From Saccharomycopsis phalli (lineage: Eukaryota; Ascomycota; Saccharomycetes; Ascoideales; Saccharomycopsidaceae): DNA of 64,000 nucleotides. Positions 41,784 through 52,411 of this stretch are shown here, in pieces. How positions within the stretch are numbered: the stretch's first letter is position 1; each line of letters opens with the position of its first letter. The notes beneath the pieces are model-generated. The model saw only the letters and a list, made by a program, of their open reading frames with translations, did not search any database and had not been told where the DNA came from. Position numbers and translations under genes: made by a program. The stretch spans positions 248,001-312,000 of the forward strand of contig CP073219.1 of NCBI GenBank assembly GCA_020342235.1. The letters are read 5' to 3'.

Positions 41784-42479
41784 ATGTCTAAATATGGTAA
41801 TGAAGAAGCGTTGCTAGAGCAGTTTGAGGAGGAACTTGAGCACAATTTGAAGCTACTAGATGAATCCTATCAACAGAGTGTTCGGTTGTTTGATGAATTG
41901 GAGAAGGTGGCCTGGACGCTGGAAGAGGATTGTGGTAAAAAAGCAATTAATCTCAAGGAAGTCATGGTGTGCAACAAGGATAATATGTTGGAATCGCACA
42001 AGTTGATGAGTTCGTTGACCCACGGAAAACTGTTGGAGAGCGTGTATGTTTTAGAGAACAAGGACTTACCAGAGATTCAACGGAAATTAAAAGCCGTGGA
42101 TGAAGATTACCAAGAAAAGCTTTACGAAGAAAATGCACAAATGCGGACAAGGCTAATTAACAAGGTCGGAAACCAAGCCAATATTGAGGAATTGAAGCAA
42201 TTTGATGAATTCCAGGAACTCGAAAATAAACTACGGGATTTTGATCTGCACTTTTTGGATATGAAATTAAATAACCAGGAGAAGATATTGCAGGAAATGG
42301 TTAATTTCCGACAGCAAAAATTAAAGTATGTATTAATCTACGAGACCCTAGTTGCAGAAAAAAATGGGTTAAGACAACAGCAGGATAAATGGCAAAGTCG
42401 AAAATTCAGCTTGAACAAGTTTACATCTGACTTGAAGGCTCTCAATCGTGACATTGACAAGGTGCGTATAGAAATATAG
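41784..42479 (+). CDS. Coiled-coil protein, unidentified
   Basis: The 231-residue protein is predicted helical almost throughout, with heptad-like hydrophobic spacing (e.g. LLEQFEEELEHNLKLLDESY and LENKLRDFDLHFLDMKLNNQEK), and high Glu/Lys/Gln. It has no membrane segment or zinc motif. Size and architecture resemble fast-evolving kinetochore or spindle-pole subunits, but I cannot match it to one. It sits head-to-head with CDC23. Confidence 0.75.
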   Translation: MSKYGNEEALLEQFEEELEHNLKLLDESYQQSVRLFDELEKVAWTLEEDCGKKAINLKEVMVCNKDNMLESHKLMSSLTHGKLLESVYVLENKDLPEIQRKLKAVDEDYQEKLYEENAQMRTRLINKVGNQANIEELKQFDEFQELENKLRDFDLHFLDMKLNNQEKILQEMVNFRQQKLKYVLIYETLVAEKNGLRQQQDKWQSRKFSLNKFTSDLKALNRDIDKVRIEI

Positions 42480-43378
42480 CTAATGTGTCTTGATATATTA
42501 CTGAGTAAGGTTTTACTAGTCATCTTCCAACAAAGTGTGTATATAGTAAATTTCTACACCATTTTAAAGTAAATTTTAAGGTTGCCAATGTTTTTAGCGG
42601 AAGATGCAATGTATGCTATAATGAGTCAGTGTTAAGGTAGACAAACGTGTGAAAAATACCACACTTTAGCACCACAAACATAAATCTCTCAGCGATCAGA
42701 AACAAGATAACAAAGGGGGCATTAGTCTGATAATGTTTATACCGATTGGGTAAAGAAATGACGAGCGGAAATTAGGCAGTACGGAAAATTTTCTCTTCTC
42801 TAAATGTATGGATTGTGGTATTGACTAATAAATGGAAGCCGCATATAAACACGTTTCAATTTTCTGGATGTGTTGTGTACAAAAATACAGTCCATAGTCA
42901 TTAGCCAGAAAACTAGTGTTTTCTAGATCAAGCCAAATTGTAAACTGCAAATAATATCCAAATATCGGAAATTCGTTACCCGGGTGCATAAAGGTCGACG
43001 GATTTTACACATTTGGCAAAAATGCGATACAGAAGAGCAGATGGACTAGTGATGGAAAGTTAAGCGGTATATGTATTGGGCGATGGTGTGATGGCGCGAA
43101 GGCCATTGTTGTATTGCAAGGGCCAAGTTACTCTTGGTCCAGATTTGCTGTATCTGATCGAAAGCAGCCTAACTTTCCTCAAGGATTGTCTTAAACCTTA
43201 TGCGGTGAATATTATTATAGTTTAGGCGACTAATATATGCCAGTTCCTAATTATATACATGCATTGCGTTGCTGCGCAGGTAGAACACATCCCTGCGATA
43301 TTCCGAATTGTCTGAGATCTAATTTATATATAATTAACATTGGCATAAACAGTAGCTATTGGGGTAAAACTTTTCAGC
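42480..43378. promoter_or_regulatory. Upstream region of the velvet-domain gene
   Basis: About 0.9 kb with no credible ORF. The length suggests a regulated promoter. Confidence 0.4.
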
Positions 43379-44824
43379 ATGTCCAAATCCAAATTATCAT
43401 TTATACTAGACAAGGCTTCCAAGCCTCAAGCCGCCAACACACCTCGGCTTTCGATCCTTCAACAACCAGTCTACTCCAAAGTCACACCACGCTCGCATTT
43501 TAACAATTGTCTTATGACCCCATTGAGTGAACATCGTCCAATTCACCCGCCACCTATTTTGAAGTTGACCTTCGATGAAGATGCTGCGCCTGACTTAAGC
43601 GAGGATATCACTGATGGAAATTATGAAAATAGTAAGGTGCTCTCTGCTCTTAGCAACGACAAGCCGCTACCAAAGAAAGTGTACTACTCTACTTATTTTG
43701 TCACTGTGGACATTATTGATGAGGAGGCTATCTCCGAAGGTGCTGCCAACGCAAAGTCCGGGAATATCCTCAGATTTGACCAGGATATTCTTAGCGGAAA
43801 CAAGGTGAGTAGTGGAATGCACATCAAGTTGCCAATGAAAAATGAATCCAAGAAGCTCAAGCGAGGAAACTATGACTACTCGATTTGCTTTCTCTTTGGA
43901 GACATTAGTGTGAAGAAGTTGGGCAAGTTCAAGTTGCGGTTTCGATTGTACGAGTTCAACAACTACAAAATACAGTTTAAACACTCGATTGAGAGTGATG
44001 TGTTTACTGTATACAGCCAAAAAAAGTTCCCCGGGGCAATACCAAGTACACCATTGACAAAATACTTATACAAACATGGTGCCCGGATTCGCCAGAGAAA
44101 AAGCAAGAAAGAAAACAAGGTATCAACTACCACCTCAACTACTACCGTTGCTGCAAGTCAATCTCGTGTGATAGCTGCGAGTACCAATTTGCAGCAGCCA
44201 CTTGCAAACAGCTCCAGTACACAGCCAAGTGCTCTGCACGGTATACATGCCAATACCATACCGTTTAGCGGCCAGTCTCACCCGCCGCATCCACGCGGGA
44301 ATTCACTTCACTCACTTTCAAAGAAAAGAAGCTTTTCGTTGTGCCATGAAAATTTTCATGCGGAAACCATACCAAAACGAAAGTCAGTGGGAAGCCAATA
44401 TTGTTACTTTACTCCACAATATCCTTCACCAGTGCCTTCTCCGATAAACCAGAACTTTTCTGGCTCATCATACTCGCCGCCGATTTCCCCAGTATTTTCA
44501 TACTTTGGAAGCGGGGGCAGCAGTTTTACTTCTCCGGCCAGCTCGCAGTTAATATCTCCAGTGACAACGACTTTTGAAAAGCCGGTCAATCCTCCTCTAA
44601 CTGCGCCAGCAGATACTATCAACTCCACCATTAGTTTGCAATACAGAGAACCGCAATTGTTTTTGAATCCGCCGCCTAAGATTCGTCCGTTACGTTTTGG
44701 TCACCAGCAGGTTGAGTCTAAACAGAAGGTACGGTTACCTGGAATTGCAAGCATCTACAAAAACGAGGTCAGCAATGATAACGAAAAGATTCGTCTCCCC
44801 TCACTCACTAAATTATTTAATTAG
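43379..44824 (+). CDS. Velvet-domain protein (putative fungal developmental regulator)
   Basis: The 481-residue protein matches the velvet domain over residues ~52-245. It opens with PIHPPPILKLTF, then CFLFGDISVKKLGKFKLRFRLYE, SIESDVFTVYSQKKFPG, IPSTPLTKYL and GARIRQRKSKK, the order and spacing seen in VosA/VelB. A long insertion separates the first strand from the core. The C-terminus is Ser/Pro/Gln-rich and probably disordered. Velvet factors (VeA, VelB, VosA; Ryp2/Ryp3 in Histoplasma) bind DNA with an NF-kB-like fold and control sporulation, morphology and secondary metabolism. S. cerevisiae has none. The ATG at 43379 is clear. The subfamily is not assigned. Confidence 0.8.
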   Translation: MSKSKLSFILDKASKPQAANTPRLSILQQPVYSKVTPRSHFNNCLMTPLSEHRPIHPPPILKLTFDEDAAPDLSEDITDGNYENSKVLSALSNDKPLPKKVYYSTYFVTVDIIDEEAISEGAANAKSGNILRFDQDILSGNKVSSGMHIKLPMKNESKKLKRGNYDYSICFLFGDISVKKLGKFKLRFRLYEFNNYKIQFKHSIESDVFTVYSQKKFPGAIPSTPLTKYLYKHGARIRQRKSKKENKVSTTTSTTTVAASQSRVIAASTNLQQPLANSSSTQPSALHGIHANTIPFSGQSHPPHPRGNSLHSLSKKRSFSLCHENFHAETIPKRKSVGSQYCYFTPQYPSPVPSPINQNFSGSSYSPPISPVFSYFGSGGSSFTSPASSQLISPVTTTFEKPVNPPLTAPADTINSTISLQYREPQLFLNPPPKIRPLRFGHQQVESKQKVRLPGIASIYKNEVSNDNEKIRLPSLTKLFN

Positions 44825-46027
44825 CCGGCCTATTCGTGGCATATTTTTATGTACATTATTAATACATTATTTCACGCCACCCAATTAATTCCATGACAGG
44901 AACTGTCTCAGATACCCATCGCACTGATTCATGCGCCTGTATGTACAGATCAGTACAGCCTATCTTGAACTGCGAGCTCAGGTGTGGTTAGCTATTCTAA
45001 TTATGATGTGATTTGGCAAGCAAAATATTTAACTCGACTATTAAAACTTTGCAATAATATAATTCTAATTTCATTAGGTTTCAAAGCATATTACAAACTC
45101 TTTCTTTTTCCCGCGTATAACCGTACCACCTGTTACCTCAAGTCCAATTACCAAACTATCCGTGAAATTCCAAGCTTCACTGGCAGCAATAACAATAATG
45201 TTTTCACATTTACTTGCATATCCTTTGTTATGTCCCATGCATCAGGGGTTTTGTTTGAAAAAGGCAATTACCTTTCTTCATTAGTACTCAAAATTCAATT
45301 GTGTGGTCAACCTATATAATACCTTCAGGTGTGGACCTATTTAATTACCCTGTGCTGAACACGCATGGTATTGACTAAAATCTGACCACAATCACAACTC
45401 ATTGCATCGCGATGCTACTTGCTTAGGACCCTCTACACTTGACTTTTAATTATCACCTACACATTACCTTAAATAATCCTTGCACTTTGTTTGATGAAAT
45501 CAGCTAAAAAAAAGTCATACAGGGATAATAAGGTACAACCCTATTATCATTTAGAATTTCTCAGCTTTTGTCTGCATTACTAAGTATATTCGCACCCTTT
45601 CTCGGACCATACTCTAAAAGAGTGCCTTATTTAGGCACCAGTTCTTATTTTGGTCACGAGATCGCCGATGCGTTGACAAGGTGTAGCGCCAGAAATGACT
45701 GCCTACAGAACATCACATTGCGAGGTTTTTCCACTAGAAGATGCCTTACATACTTTGCTTAGCGACATAACCGACTAGCCCGCGCCCTAGTATACCGTAA
45801 GCCTGTATATCGGACATAACAAAGCGGCGGCAAGTTCGGCCCCAGGATACTTTGGCCGACTTTTGTAGTACCTTAAAAATAAGGTTGTCACATGATATAG
45901 TATCACCCACCTGGTGACGCGTTTGACATTACAAAAGGTACGACAGGTGATGCAAACATAAACTCCTAATATTACTGCCCATTTATATATATAATAAAAA
46001 AGTTAAACCCAAAATATGCCTCCCATT
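44825..46027. other. Intergenic region after the velvet gene
   Basis: 1.2 kb containing two 3' ends. A 25 bp inverted repeat (GATAATA ... TATTATC) lies at 45524-45548. A 111-codon open frame at 44984-45319 lacks an ATG and a protein-like composition, so no gene is called. Confidence 0.5.
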
Positions 46028-46549
46028 CTACTTTTTTCTTCCAAAAAGCCCACGTTTCTTTTTTGGTGGCGGGTTATTACTTGCCGGCTTTGTATAAACA
46101 GCTTGCTCATAATTGTTGCTAGCGGCTTGGTTACTGTATGCACTTTGCGAAAACAACGGAAAGTCTGGTCTAGTTCTAAACCCTAACTTTGATGTTTCCA
46201 AGCGTTCCTTGTAGTACTGATCCCCTGAGATGGCGTATTCAAAAGATCGGATAGTGTCAAGCGGCCGTTCGTCTCTTGATCTACTTGGATTTGAGACATC
46301 TGGTGTTCTCACCGGCATACCAAACGAATCAACAACGTTCTTCTTTTGTGCAAGAAACATACCCATGCTTTGTCTGTTGTTGGTGTTGTGTTCAAGTGCT
46401 TCTTGGAAAGGTTGGGCTTCGTTGACAGACTTCAACACCTGGTTCTCTTGCTGATGAACCTTCAAGTTCTTTTGGTCTTCTTTGGTTATTTTCACATCAT
46501 AGGTGCCAGACTTGGTCTTCTTTCTCATAGACTTTGTTCGAAGACCCAT
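46028..46549 (-). CDS. Small basic conserved-looking protein, unidentified
   Basis: The 173-residue protein begins MGLRTKSMRKKTKSGTYDVKITKEDQ and ends PPPKKKRGLFGRKK, with basic patches at both ends and a Gln/Asn/Ser-rich middle. There is no membrane segment. The terminal KKKRGLFGRKK could be a nuclear or membrane-binding basic tail. I do not recognise the family. The open frame extends upstream only from a TTG, so the ATG at 46549 is used. Confidence 0.7.
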   Translation of the reverse strand: MGLRTKSMRKKTKSGTYDVKITKEDQKNLKVHQQENQVLKSVNEAQPFQEALEHNTNNRQSMGMFLAQKKNVVDSFGMPVRTPDVSNPSRSRDERPLDTIRSFEYAISGDQYYKERLETSKLGFRTRPDFPLFSQSAYSNQAASNNYEQAVYTKPASNNPPPKKKRGLFGRKK

Positions 46550-47303
46550 TTTTAGAAGCTTCTCTGTATGTTGTCGAAAAAGCAAACTCGAAGATTTTTA
46601 CATCACCGCCTTGATACAGTTACCCGGGTCCCCATTCTCATTTGCGACAGGGGGACGAGAAACAATTTGCTGGGTTTGCTCGGTACGGGAAATAAATCTG
46701 TCTCCATTTGGTATTACTCTTGTCTTAGCTTCTGACAACTTGACTAATAGCTGTACGGCTCCCCTGTGTGGACCACCAGAAATGAAATTCTGGCCGACAA
46801 CCACATGCAATATACGCCTGTCTTGCGTTTACAACTTCGCTATAAACATTGGCAACCAAAAAGGCAAAATTTGCGCTTCTTTAGACCTAGTCAACCTCTT
46901 TCAGTTCTTCGCGCATCTTACATAATCACACTTGGCAGGTTCAGAAAGGATCGTCAGAACGTCTAGGCTTCACGTTCCATCCACCCCTTCAAGGCGGCCA
47001 CGTATACTTTAGTTATTCCACAGTGAGGTAACCCTTCCCTGCCGGACTTTTCGCTATCCCGTAGATCCGGAATCTGATTGAAACAAAAGATTCAACAAAA
47101 TCAAACATGGCAACCATGCGATATTCTGCTGTTTGCTCACTTACAGAATGCAATATATAAACAGGCCTTAAACTGGTTCGCGACGCAAGATGGCTTCGTT
47201 AATTTAGAGCGCATATGGCTTGTCGACGCACCTATTCACACTACTGTTTACTTTTCGGAACCTAGTTTCTATATTGTCTCCGATACTCAGATAAAAGTTT
47301 AAA
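46550..47303. other. Spacer with an unexplained open frame
   Basis: 754 bp. The minus-strand frame 46828-46598 is open for about 76 codons with protein-like composition but contains no usable ATG (see findings). Otherwise nothing is called. Confidence 0.4.
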
Positions 47304-47978
47304 CTATAATTCATCTTTAATTTGCGCAGTCTCATCTTTCGCTACTTGCGCAGTCTCATCTTTCGCTGCTGACGCAGACTCATCAGCGATTTCCCCACAG
47401 TCACTGATGATGATGTCAACCGTTGGCTTGTCTCTGTAGTTGGTGGCAGTCCCCTCAATGGCCTTTACCACGTCCATCCCGTCAACGACTTTGCCAAAAA
47501 CCACATGCTTCCCATCCAACCAGCCGGTAGTCACGGTGGTAATGAAGAATTGAGAACCATTGGTGTCTTTTCCGGCATTGGCCATACTCAAATACCCAGG
47601 ACCCTTGTGCTTGAGCTTGAAGTTCTCGTCAGCAAACGTTCTCCCATAGATGCTCTTTCCTCCAATGCCAGTACCGTGTGTAAAATCACCTCCTTGAATC
47701 ATGAAATTCTTAATCACTCGGTGGAATCCAGAATTGATATAGCCAAACTTAGGGTCCTTTGAAATCGAGAGTTGTCTAAAGTTTTCAACCGTCTTTGGCA
47801 CATCATTACCAAACAACCCAATGACAATACGCCCCAAGTCCTTGTCTCCTTGCTTGATGTCAAAATAAACCTTGTGAGTCACCTCAGCATCCTCAGAACT
47901 CTCAGCAGTCGCCTTTCCGCTAAAGAAAAATAATACAACACTAAAAAGTAACACAAATCCTGTCAACAACTTCATCAT
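47304..47978 (-). CDS. CPR5: ER-lumenal cyclophilin peptidyl-prolyl isomerase with C-terminal KDEL
   Basis: The 224-residue protein has a signal peptide ([21 protein letters not shown]) and a full cyclophilin domain with active-site motifs [22 protein letters not shown] and [10 protein letters not shown]. It ends with a 7-residue tandem repeat (AKDETAQ twice) and then IKDEL. KDEL is an ER-retrieval signal; yeast Cpr5 uses HDEL. It catalyses Pro isomerisation during folding in the ER. The start is the first of two adjacent ATGs; an in-frame ATG at 48002 would add MDTWRAKR. It is divergent from the USA1-like ERAD gene over 122 bp. Confidence 0.9.
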   Translation of the reverse strand: MMKLLTGFVLLFSVVLFFFSGKATAESSEDAEVTHKVYFDIKQGDKDLGRIVIGLFGNDVPKTVENFRQLSISKDPKFGYINSGFHRVIKNFMIQGGDFTHGTGIGGKSIYGRTFADENFKLKHKGPGYLSMANAGKDTNGSQFFITTVTTGWLDGKHVVFGKVVDGMDVVKAIEGTATNYRDKPTVDIIISDCGEIADESASAAKDETAQVAKDETAQIKDEL

Positions 47979-48100
47979 ACGCTTTGCTCTCCATGTGTCC
48001 ATTTTCCAACGTATAACGTATATTACAGGGCTCGTAACGCATGCCATTGCTACCACTCTGTGATATTCGGATCGGCTGTGACTAGTAAAGACAGCTCAAA

Positions 48101-49981
48101 ATGTCGGTGGTCTTGAATATATTAGACGATGACGGCAAGGTTGCCTTACGCAAGAGTTTGCCTGTTAACCCGCTAAATACCATACTGGATATCAAATTCG
48201 AGGCCTGTCGAATGACAGAAGCTGCACGAGCTGAACATGGTTCACTCCCAGTTTTACACGCAAACAGTATATCTGTGTCCAATGTAGTGGGAAAACTCGA
48301 TGATTATCTTCCTATGTTTGAGCTTCCACTTGACAGCTTGAGAGAGCTTTTTGTTCGTCGTGAAGAAAAGAAAACCGAGATAGCCAAACCACCTACGATA
48401 AAGTTTGATTTTATTTGCGATACCTGGCCGGTGAGGAAGTTATCGACCCATTCGTTAGACTTTACTGATAAGGATTTGTCAGTGTTTGACACTGTGGGGG
48501 ACATGCGTTTGAAATTATACAAATGGATTACAGAGCGGGAGTTTCTTGGCTTGGAGACTGGAACTATCGACGACATTTTGCTTGATTATGGAAGTGATGA
48601 TGAAGAGCTTGGAATGAAAGTCCTGGGAAACTACTTGTCTGTCTTCTACAACCAGAGAGTTAAGTATAATGTCAAATTAAGCCGTGAATATGTGGAGCAG
48701 TATAATCGGGAGAAAATCAAGGTGAGAGTCAAGTCATATTTACCTATTTCGGGTCTGTTTTACGTGCACCCGGACACGCTTGTTAGTGAGTTTATTGAGA
48801 CCATTCAACAATGCCGTCACTACGACCAAGAATTTCTGTTGTATTGGTTCCGCACAGCCTTGCTGCTTTCAAGCACTCTTCGGGACGTTTTACCCTGTGA
48901 TACACGCAACACATTATCGGTCTATGCTACAGCTGTTGAAGATGGTAACACACCCGTACTTCCACGTGATATCAACCTTGTCAGCAGAAACTTTTACACG
49001 GGCAAGGAGTACCAATTGGTGAAAGACGGGCAGAATTTCGAGTTTGCTGACCTGAAGTTGTTTTATCTGAAGGTTTATAAGGTCTCCTTTGGTTCTCTGA
49101 CGGTTGAGCTAAACTCGGGTCTGCTCATTACCGTACGGGGCCGTGACAAGTCGTATGTCATGGTATCGCCTTCTGGCTTTGTTCAATTGAGCAAATTGGC
49201 CACATTAGTTCCACCCCGTGTGTCTGTGGACGGTGTATCTTATGATCAAATGTCAAACCGTAGACCAAAATATGCATTTTCTGAGAATGTGGAGCAGGCA
49301 CCACATCCGACAATTATGGAAAGGCTAGTGGGTCTAAGAGATCGATACTTTGGGTTTGTCATGGGGATTGGGAAGCTTTACTTGGCACTATATTTGATCC
49401 TCTTTATGCATTTGCGGCTCAACAACAAGTACCTAATTGCCGCCTTGGTTGTGGTTAGTACAATCGTGTACTATGTTGTTACGGCGCCACCAGTCACGTT
49501 GGAAGATATCCTAATTGAATATGTACCGCGGCTGTTCCATTTAGTCGCACGGGCAGTGATGCTGCCGGCTGAGTACGCTAGAATCTTAACTAGGAACGGC
49601 AGGTTTGCTACTAGAAAGGTTCTAGAGTACTGTTATGCCGACCGCGACTACAATTACGACATTGACAAGTTCCTAAAGTTGCAGGACAGTGACAGTTTAA
49701 CTGAAGAGCAGGCAGGAAGAAGAGTGGAGGCTAGATTTAAGATTCGGCACGCATACAACCCGATACTCACGTCCAAGAGCAGCTTTGTTACAAACATGTT
49801 CAAGGATAGTATATTATTTGTGTTCACGTTGGAACCTTCCATGTACGTTGAGTTCATTGCCATTGTTAAAAGGCACAGGCTGCTATTGTACAGAAGAATT
49901 AGGGCAGATTATGAACAGCTATGCACAGAGATGGATGAGCAAGCCGAAAAACTGGAGGGTTCTGGATCAGGAAATGCATGA
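48101..49981 (+). CDS. USA1: Two-pass membrane protein, probable ERAD scaffold Usa1
   Basis: The 626-residue protein has a large N-terminal cytosolic part with two possible ubiquitin-like regions. Two closely spaced membrane helices lie at about 425-460 (YLALYLILFMHL and LIAALVVVSTIVYYVV), followed by a cytosolic C-terminal helical region. This matches the topology of Usa1, which links Hrd1 to Der1 in ER-associated degradation. Sequence identity to S. cerevisiae Usa1 (838 residues) is not something I can verify by eye, so the name is tentative. It neighbours an ER chaperone gene. Confidence 0.55.
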   Translation: MSVVLNILDDDGKVALRKSLPVNPLNTILDIKFEACRMTEAARAEHGSLPVLHANSISVSNVVGKLDDYLPMFELPLDSLRELFVRREEKKTEIAKPPTIKFDFICDTWPVRKLSTHSLDFTDKDLSVFDTVGDMRLKLYKWITEREFLGLETGTIDDILLDYGSDDEELGMKVLGNYLSVFYNQRVKYNVKLSREYVEQYNREKIKVRVKSYLPISGLFYVHPDTLVSEFIETIQQCRHYDQEFLLYWFRTALLLSSTLRDVLPCDTRNTLSVYATAVEDGNTPVLPRDINLVSRNFYTGKEYQLVKDGQNFEFADLKLFYLKVYKVSFGSLTVELNSGLLITVRGRDKSYVMVSPSGFVQLSKLATLVPPRVSVDGVSYDQMSNRRPKYAFSENVEQAPHPTIMERLVGLRDRYFGFVMGIGKLYLALYLILFMHLRLNNKYLIAALVVVSTIVYYVVTAPPVTLEDILIEYVPRLFHLVARAVMLPAEYARILTRNGRFATRKVLEYCYADRDYNYDIDKFLKLQDSDSLTEEQAGRRVEARFKIRHAYNPILTSKSSFVTNMFKDSILFVFTLEPSMYVEFIAIVKRHRLLLYRRIRADYEQLCTEMDEQAEKLEGSGSGNA

Positions 49982-50455
49982 AAACATTGAATCGGGGATC
50001 ACCATGCCAGATGCGAGCTAATTAAACAATAATCTCAGAATACATACGCAACATGCCTCATGGTTCTGGAATAATCTTGATTGCCCGAGTCATTGCCCAG
50101 CGTTGACCAGTAAATGTATATCATTAAATAAGTCCGATGGTCTTTCCAAAAGAAGTTGTACCTTTGTAGCCGCTTACTATTTCAAGTTTTTCTACTGACT
50201 CGCTCCTAGTATGCATAGCCGTCTCTCAGGTGATATTGAGTGCAAACTACAATATTATAACCCTAGTGATTCCCCTCATTTCCCCAACACCTAGAGCGCA
50301 TACCCGTGTAGGATTCCGAATGGTTTGGAAATATGCATTTTGCGGTCCCATGTTGATGCTGTTCATCACAGCCGTACTGTAGTGGTGTACGGGTGTGGTG
50401 TGTGGGTTATTATGTGAGGATCAATTGCAATATTCACACTACTCTTGTCCTCTCA
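49982..50455. other. Spacer USA1-like / VPS29
   Basis: 474 bp with the VPS29 promoter. No further gene is seen. Confidence 0.45.
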
Positions 50456-51156
50456 ATGTTGATCCTAACTCTAGGAGACATTCATATTCCTGATAGGGCA
50501 ATCGATTTTCCTGAAAAAGTATGCTAATCTGTAATTGTTTCATTAACTGACATTAGTTCAAAAAGCTTTTAGTACCGGGCAAAATCCAAAAGGTATTGTG
50601 TACAGGTAATGTCACCGCATCAGATTCTACTGTGGAGTTTCTTGAGCTGTTATCTCCGGACTTCCAACTAGTTAAGGGTGCTTATGACTTTGATAACAAT
50701 ATTCCTATTTCCTCAGTCGTGCAATTGGATCAGTTGAAAATCGGGATCTTGAACGGATTCAATATTGTTCCAAAGAATGACCCGCTTTCTCTTTTGATTC
50801 AAGCCAGGCAGATGGATGTGGACATATTGATATGGGGCGGTACCCATAGGGTGGAGGCGTATACTTTGGATGGTAAATTTTTCGTTAATCCAGGTACTGC
50901 TACCGGCGCGTTTTCTACAGAAGAAGAAAGCGAAGATGAGGAAGGAGAAGATGAGGAAGACGCACACGAAGAAGAGGCACCCAAAGAAGACGAAGATAAA
51001 CCTCAAAAGGAGAGCCTAGTTGAATTAGACGTTCTAGAGCCTATCCCCAGCTTTTGCTTGTTGGACATCCAGGGGACTGTTTGCACAATCTATATTTACA
51101 CATACCAAGACGACGCAGTCAAGGTTGATAAGGTGGCTTTCAGAAAAGACCAATAG
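50456..51156 (+). CDS. VPS29: Retromer subunit Vps29
   Basis: Exons are 50456-50518 and 50557-51156 (220 residues). The joined start [31 protein letters not shown] is the metallophosphoesterase-fold N-terminus of Vps29. GNVTAS, IWGGTHRVEA and FVNPGTATGAF follow, with the usual degenerate metal site. A highly acidic insertion (residues ~135-165) separates the last strands, as in other fungal Vps29. It is part of the Vps26-29-35 cargo-selective core that recycles receptors from endosomes to Golgi. A CTG at 50647-50649 lies where animal Vps29 has Thr. Confidence 0.95.
50519..50556 (+). other. VPS29 intron
   Basis: The 38 nt intron has donor GTATGC, branch-like AACTGAC and acceptor ATTAG, phase 0. 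It is very short even for this clade. Confidence 0.9.
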
Positions 51157-51718
51157 CCAACAGACTAGTAGTAATTGATTTACCTAACGTCAACTAGGTA
51201 GTACACATAATAAAAGAAATATACTCTACATTTACCGACCTGATATTGTTGTATGTCAATTGCTATAATATTTTGTCAGACAAAGAAAATAAGGTAGCTA
51301 GGTTTTTTCCACATCGACAGAAAGTCTCGAGCCAAATGCACTCTGGTCATCATATAAATATTATAGCCCATACTAAAACATCCAATGGTCGATTTCAAAG
51401 AAAAAAAAAAATGTAAAATGAAAATAGTCCATAAAAATATGTTTTTAAACAGACAGAACTTCTAATTAAACTTAATTAGAACTTCTTCCCATTTAGCACA
51501 TAATAGAGAAAATAAAAACCACAAAGTTTCTAAAGATTGGGAAAATTTTCTGCATTATTTATAGTGTTTTTCAGGCAGGGTAATGCTGGAGTACATCCAC
51601 TAGGACAAAGTCTAGTTGGTTTGGTACAGGTGAAAAATTATAAACCAATGCGGAAGAAACCTCTAAAAGTAGTTCTCTATTGTACGTGTTTTTGATATAA
51701 TACGCTATATGATATATC
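51157..51718. other. Convergent spacer VPS29 / ARD1
   Basis: 562 bp AT-rich with A-tracts near 51402. No gene is called. Confidence 0.5.
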
Positions 51719-52411
51719 TCAAAGAGCCTTGACACCATCATTGATTGTAGACAACTGGGATTCATCTTCTCCATCGCTAAGAAGGTCAGACACACAGTCG
51801 TCAACTAGCTCAGATCCTTGAAACTTGTAAGGCACAAGATCTTCCAATATCAAAACTTTGTGCATATGATAAGCATCTTCCTTGTCAGCATAGTAACTCT
51901 TTACCAATTCCAAAACTTCAAACTGAAGGGTGTCTCTGTATAAATGTAATGCTGCACGGTTGGACTTTCTAACATGCAAACCAACATAAGTGGCCCCATA
52001 TACCTCACACATGGCATACAAGGATTGTCTCATCAACTTTTCTGCAATGCCCATCCGTCTGTATGTGCGAATAATACTTATACTGGTAACATGGCCATGC
52101 GGAGTCTTATCTTCTGCGTCAGGATCGTCCTCCATTTTTCCTAATATATACCCTACAATCTTTTCCTTGGTATTCAGATATGAAGGATCGCTCTTGTTCT
52201 CCGAGATTTTTCTCTGAGTGTAACTTTCGTCTTGGTCCAGGTCGCTAAACTCGTCCAAATCCGTTGTGGTTGCAACATAAGAAGCCTGTGGCCATGACAA
52301 AATATGATACAAGTAATACTTCAACAAATAATTCTCAGGCAAATTGTGGAGATTGGCATTTTGAATAGCAGACAAATCGTCCACCGTTGCTTGTCTAATG
52401 TTCACCGGCAT
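51719..52411 (-). CDS. ARD1: N-terminal acetyltransferase NatA catalytic subunit
   Basis: The 230-residue protein begins [36 protein letters not shown], the hallmark of Ard1/Naa10. It has a GNAT fold with the acetyl-CoA loop R-R-x-G-x-A ([13 protein letters not shown]) and [17 protein letters not shown]. An acidic insertion (residues ~60-85) and a long acidic tail are fungal features. NatA acetylates Ser/Ala/Thr/Gly N-termini at the ribosome with Nat1. The frame is open upstream to 52585, but the conserved start is the ATG at 52411, 95 bp from the divergent TRS31 ATG. Confidence 0.95.
   Translation of the reverse strand: MPVNIRQATVDDLSAIQNANLHNLPENYLLKYYLYHILSWPQASYVATTTDLDEFSDLDQDESYTQRKISENKSDPSYLNTKEKIVGYILGKMEDDPDAEDKTPHGHVTSISIIRTYRRMGIAEKLMRQSLYAMCEVYGATYVGLHVRKSNRAALHLYRDTLQFEVLELVKSYYADKEDAYHMHKVLILEDLVPYKFQGSELVDDCVSDLLSDGEDESQLSTINDGVKAL

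Noticed and set aside
44984-45319. 111-codon forward frame downstream of the velvet gene
   Set aside because: Non-ATG start, composition like random AT-rich DNA, no motif; treated as chance.
45524-45548. 25 bp inverted repeat GATAATA...TATTATC
   Set aside because: Could be a hairpin, but such short AT repeats are expected by chance in AT-rich spacers and no function is implied.
46503-46925. 140-codon forward frame overlapping the small basic protein gene
   Set aside because: Starts at a non-ATG codon, overlaps a better minus-strand gene, and is Cys/Phe-rich without motifs.
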